Source: Candidatus Babeliales bacterium
GTDB taxonomy: Bacteria; Babelota; Babeliae; Babelales; JANWKD01
NCBI GenBank assembly: GCA_025451595.1
Contig: JANWKD010000010.1
Location: 1 to 8,017 of the forward strand
Direction of reading: 5' to 3'
DNA: 8,017 bases
The translations under genes and the position numbers were made by a program. The notes beneath the pieces are model-generated. The model did no database searches, was not told the DNA's origin, and saw nothing but the letters and a program-made list of their open reading frames with translations. Position 1 is the first letter of the stretch, and the number at the start of each line of letters is the position of its first letter. Positions 6,472 through 8,017 of this stretch are shown piece by piece.

Positions 6472-7359
6472 ATGGAAAAAAAACCGAATCTACTAGTAGG
6501 AGCACACGTATCAATAAGTGGTGGATTTCATACCGCATTCGATAGAGCGGAGTCTATTGGTTGCACAAGCATGCAGATATTTACTAAAAGCAATCGTCAG
6601 TGGGCGGCAAAACCAATTACTCAATCAGAAATAAACGCTTTTCAAGAACGCTGGCTTCAATCAACGGTCAAATTGGTCGTCGCGCATGCTGCCTATTTAA
6701 TCAATATTGGTTCTAGTCAGCAAGAATTGCAGCAAAAATCTATTGCTGCTTTAATTATTGAACTAGAACGCTGTCAAGCTCTTGGGATACCATTTCTTGT
6801 TCTACATCCGGGTATTGCAACCAATTCTATCGCAGAATGCTTAGATCTCATTAGCCAGCATTTAGACTATGTGCTTGACCACGTAAAAGGCAACACCAAA
6901 ATATTGCTAGAAAATACTGCTGGCCAAGGCTCTGCAGTAGGTTATACGCTTGAACAGCTCGCAGCTATTTATCAAAAAATTAAGAATAAAGACCGCGTCG
7001 GCTTTTGTATCGACACTTGTCATGCCTTTGCAGCTGGCTATGATTTAAGAACCCAAGACGGTTATAATACCTTTTGGAAGAACTTCGACACTATACTGAG
7101 CATAGACAATCTTCATGCCATTCACATTAATGATTCCAAAAAAGAGCTTAACTCACATGTGGATCGCCATGAGCACCTAGGATTAGGAAAGCTCGGTATC
7201 GAACCTTTTCAACACTTAATAAACGACCCACGCTTTTTTAATGTACCAAAGATATTGGAAACACCATACGAAGAACTGAACGATTATATCCAGGATATGA
7301 AAAAGGTAAAAAGTTTGTTGTCTGATGGAACAAGAAAGTGCCTTACTTTAAGCGAGTAA
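6472..7359 (+). CDS. nfo: Endonuclease IV, AP endonuclease of base excision repair
   Basis: A 295-residue cytoplasmic, metal-dependent TIM-barrel enzyme that cuts the DNA backbone 5' of abasic sites and trims blocked 3' ends. Length is normal for the family. The nine ligands of the trinuclear zinc site of E. coli Nfo are all present: His72 (A-H-A-A-Y-L), His112 (L-H-P-G), Glu147 (L-E-N-T-A-G), Asp181 and His184 (I-D-T-C-H-A), His218 (H-I-N-D-S-K), Asp231 and His233 (D-R-H-E-H-L-G) and Glu263 (L-E-T-P). The N-terminal G-A-H-V-S-I-S-G-G is also typical. The ATG at 6472 has AGGAG (6461-6465) six bases upstream; an in-frame TTG at 6427 would add 15 residues without a binding site. It stands alone on its strand, between the barrel gene and an intergenic gap, so it is probably monocistronic. 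Confidence 0.97.
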   Translation: MEKKPNLLVGAHVSISGGFHTAFDRAESIGCTSMQIFTKSNRQWAAKPITQSEINAFQERWLQSTVKLVVAHAAYLINIGSSQQELQQKSIAALIIELERCQALGIPFLVLHPGIATNSIAECLDLISQHLDYVLDHVKGNTKILLENTAGQGSAVGYTLEQLAAIYQKIKNKDRVGFCIDTCHAFAAGYDLRTQDGYNTFWKNFDTILSIDNLHAIHINDSKKELNSHVDRHEHLGLGKLGIEPFQHLINDPRFFNVPKILETPYEELNDYIQDMKKVKSLLSDGTRKCLTLSE

Positions 7360-7361
7360 GA

Positions 7362-7419
7362 TAATAGCTTCAGTTATGTAAGCTAAGAAGGAATTGTAGA
7401 TAAAATCTGAAAGCTATTA
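7362..7419 (+). terminator. Imperfect inverted repeat just after nfo
   Basis: TAATAGCTTCAG (7362-7373) pairs with CTGAAAGCTATTA (7407-7419) over 12 base pairs with one bulged A, across a loop of about 33 bases. It starts two bases after the nfo stop codon and is followed by CCTTTCTCTT, pyrimidine-rich but not a T tract. It may mark the 3' end of the nfo transcript, but the large loop makes it weak as a rho-independent terminator. Confidence 0.35.
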
Positions 7420-7490
7420 CCTTTCTCTTGTAGCAGTGCTTCTAACCATACTACCATTAACCAACTATCACAGATGGCAGACGGAGGATT
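7383..7490 (-). pseudogene. Possible remnant of an unrecognised gene
   Basis: On the - strand a 35-codon frame lies between an in-frame TGA (7493-7491) and a TAG (7385-7383). Its composition looks coding, with a hydrophobic W-L-M-V-V-W-L-E-A-L-L segment then Q-E-K-G-N-S-F-Q-I-L. The only internal ATG (24 codons from the end) has no ribosome binding site. This part of the gap is also less AT-poor in information than the oligo-A-rich DNA after 7540. I cannot name a family, and chance is a real alternative. Confidence 0.2.
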
Positions 7491-7608
7491 TCAACCCACT
7501 CTATTAATAGAAGCAATTACCATTTTGAAGAGAAAGAAATAAAAAACAATACATTCTAAGATTGAAAAAAAAGCAACAACAAATAAAACAATGCCCAGCT
7601 TCATTATT

Positions 7609-7656
7609 AAAAAAAAAAAGCGATTTTTGTTTAAAAGCAACTAAAATGCAACAAAA
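7609..7656 (-). terminator. Probable terminator of the transferase gene
   Basis: On the - strand TTTTGTT (7656-7650) can pair with AACAAAA (7631-7625), with five bases then a run of 11 T (7619-7609). The long T tract at a suitable distance downstream of the stop (7686) favours termination, but the stem is A/T-rich and the loop long. Confidence 0.4.
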
Positions 7657-7685
7657 TTTTGGCTGAGTACAAGAAAATCTCTTTA

Positions 7686-8017
7686 TTATTGCTTATTTTT
7701 GTAAATAAATGTTGCGTAAACCCAAAAAACAAGAAATATCGCACCAAGCATAATTGTGGCCTGAAAAGAGAAAACATTTATAAAAAATAATAATGCTATA
7801 CTCATTAAAATAAGAGATAAACTACTGATATAGCACAAAATAGAGGGAACCGACCACCCATTCTTCTTAAGGTAAATTGAAAAATGGTGAGGGCTAGCTT
7901 GATAGAAAGGAATTCCATAATATGTTCTAATCACTATTAAACAAGATACTTCTAATAATGGTATAGCTAGAACAATCAGTGGGGTTAAAAAGCCGTAATT
8001 TTGATAACATCCCCAAT
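7686..8017 (-). CDS. C-terminal part of a MraY/WecA-type polyprenyl-phosphate sugar-1-phosphate transferase (5' truncated)
   Basis: The frame is open from the window edge and ends in TAA at 7688-7686; 109 residues are visible. Members of this integral membrane family (glycosyltransferase family 4) transfer a sugar phosphate from a UDP-sugar to undecaprenyl phosphate, starting synthesis of cell-envelope glycans. The visible part has a membrane helix ending in P-L-L-E and I-V-I-R, the cytoplasmic loop G-I-P-F-Y-Q-A-S-P-H-H-F-S, then Y-L-K-K-N-G-W-S, and two further hydrophobic helices before a short lysine-rich tail. The order helix, R-x(n)-G-x-x-F, S-P-x-H-F, G-W-S is the family's C-terminal signature. 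In WecA-type enzymes the loop usually reads H-x-H-H; here only part is kept, resembling the S-P-D-H-F variant. P-L-L-E replaces the more common P-x-x-D. The catalytic aspartates lie outside the window, so activity and sugar cannot be judged. A GTG at 7934 is internal, not the start. Confidence 0.7.
   Translation of the reverse strand, partial: WGCYQNYGFLTPLIVLAIPLLEVSCLIVIRTYYGIPFYQASPHHFSIYLKKNGWSVPSILCYISSLSLILMSIALLFFINVFSFQATIMLGAIFLVFWVYATFIYKNKQ

Larger units (their letters stand above)
7360..7685. other. Intergenic gap without an intact gene
   Basis: A 326-base region between nfo and the converging transferase gene. It holds the inverted repeat after nfo, a possible short gene remnant on the - strand (7383-7490), a 9-base inverted repeat CTTTCTCTT/AAGAGAAAG (7421-7429 and 7528-7536, likely chance), and then A-rich DNA with a run of 11 A bases (7609-7619). 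I see no tRNA, small-RNA signature or complete reading frame with a binding site. Confidence 0.6.

Noticed and set aside
7471..7500. tRNA-like T-arm (GGGTTGAAATCC on the - strand)
   Set aside because: The T-loop lacks the conserved TTC, and no acceptor, D or anticodon stems can be arranged around it in the right order.
7421..7536. CTTTCTCTT/AAGAGAAAG as ends of a mobile element
   Set aside because: Nine bases in simple purine/pyrimidine sequence is near chance, with no flanking target duplication and no transposase. No CRISPR-like or insertion-sequence structure was seen elsewhere.

Overview
The window is an AT-rich, densely packed bacterial segment. It holds two clear housekeeping genes (aspartyl-tRNA synthetase and endonuclease IV), a large outer-membrane beta-barrel gene, the 3' end of a glycan-lipid sugar-phosphate transferase gene, and several small secreted proteins I do not recognise. 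The beta-barrel protein, the many Sec signal peptides and an AspRS of the probably non-discriminating kind point to a diderm bacterium. The low GC and the family-less secreted proteins suggest a reduced, host-associated lineage such as Candidatus Dependentiae (TM6). That lineage is inference; no rRNA or lineage marker lies in the window.

Layout. Bases 1-616 (+): the 3' end of a coiled-coil-like protein gene, coupled by a 4-base ATGA overlap to a 101-aa secreted cysteine-bearing protein. Both end at a strong hairpin terminator (660-708) shared with convergent aspS (704-2476, -). Bases 2477-2613: a divergent promoter region. Bases 2614-4286 (+): a compact operon-like block made of a frameshifted gene remnant, a 352-aa secreted protein of four tandem modules, and a 127-aa secreted protein of one module. 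It closes with a long hairpin at 4299-4334. Bases 4344-6293 (-): a 649-aa outer-membrane porin-like barrel, divergent from nfo (6472-7359, +). Bases 7360-7685: no intact gene, only hairpins and possibly a gene remnant. Bases 7686-8017 (-): the C-terminal part of a MraY/WecA-type membrane transferase, cut by the window edge.

The least ordinary part is 2614-4286. All three members share one module of roughly 75-100 residues. It starts with P-Q-P-N-N, carries a pair of cysteines usually ten residues apart (C-x10-C), then an L-L-G-x-Y motif, and ends in W-A-P. The one-module protein and the C-terminus of the four-module protein fix where a module begins and ends. The 101-aa protein on the far side of aspS carries a short piece resembling the second cysteine motif. 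I see a locally expanding family of exported, probably disulfide-bonded proteins of unknown function. AspRS, Nfo and the transferase serve translation, DNA repair and envelope synthesis; nothing in the sequence ties them functionally to the module family.
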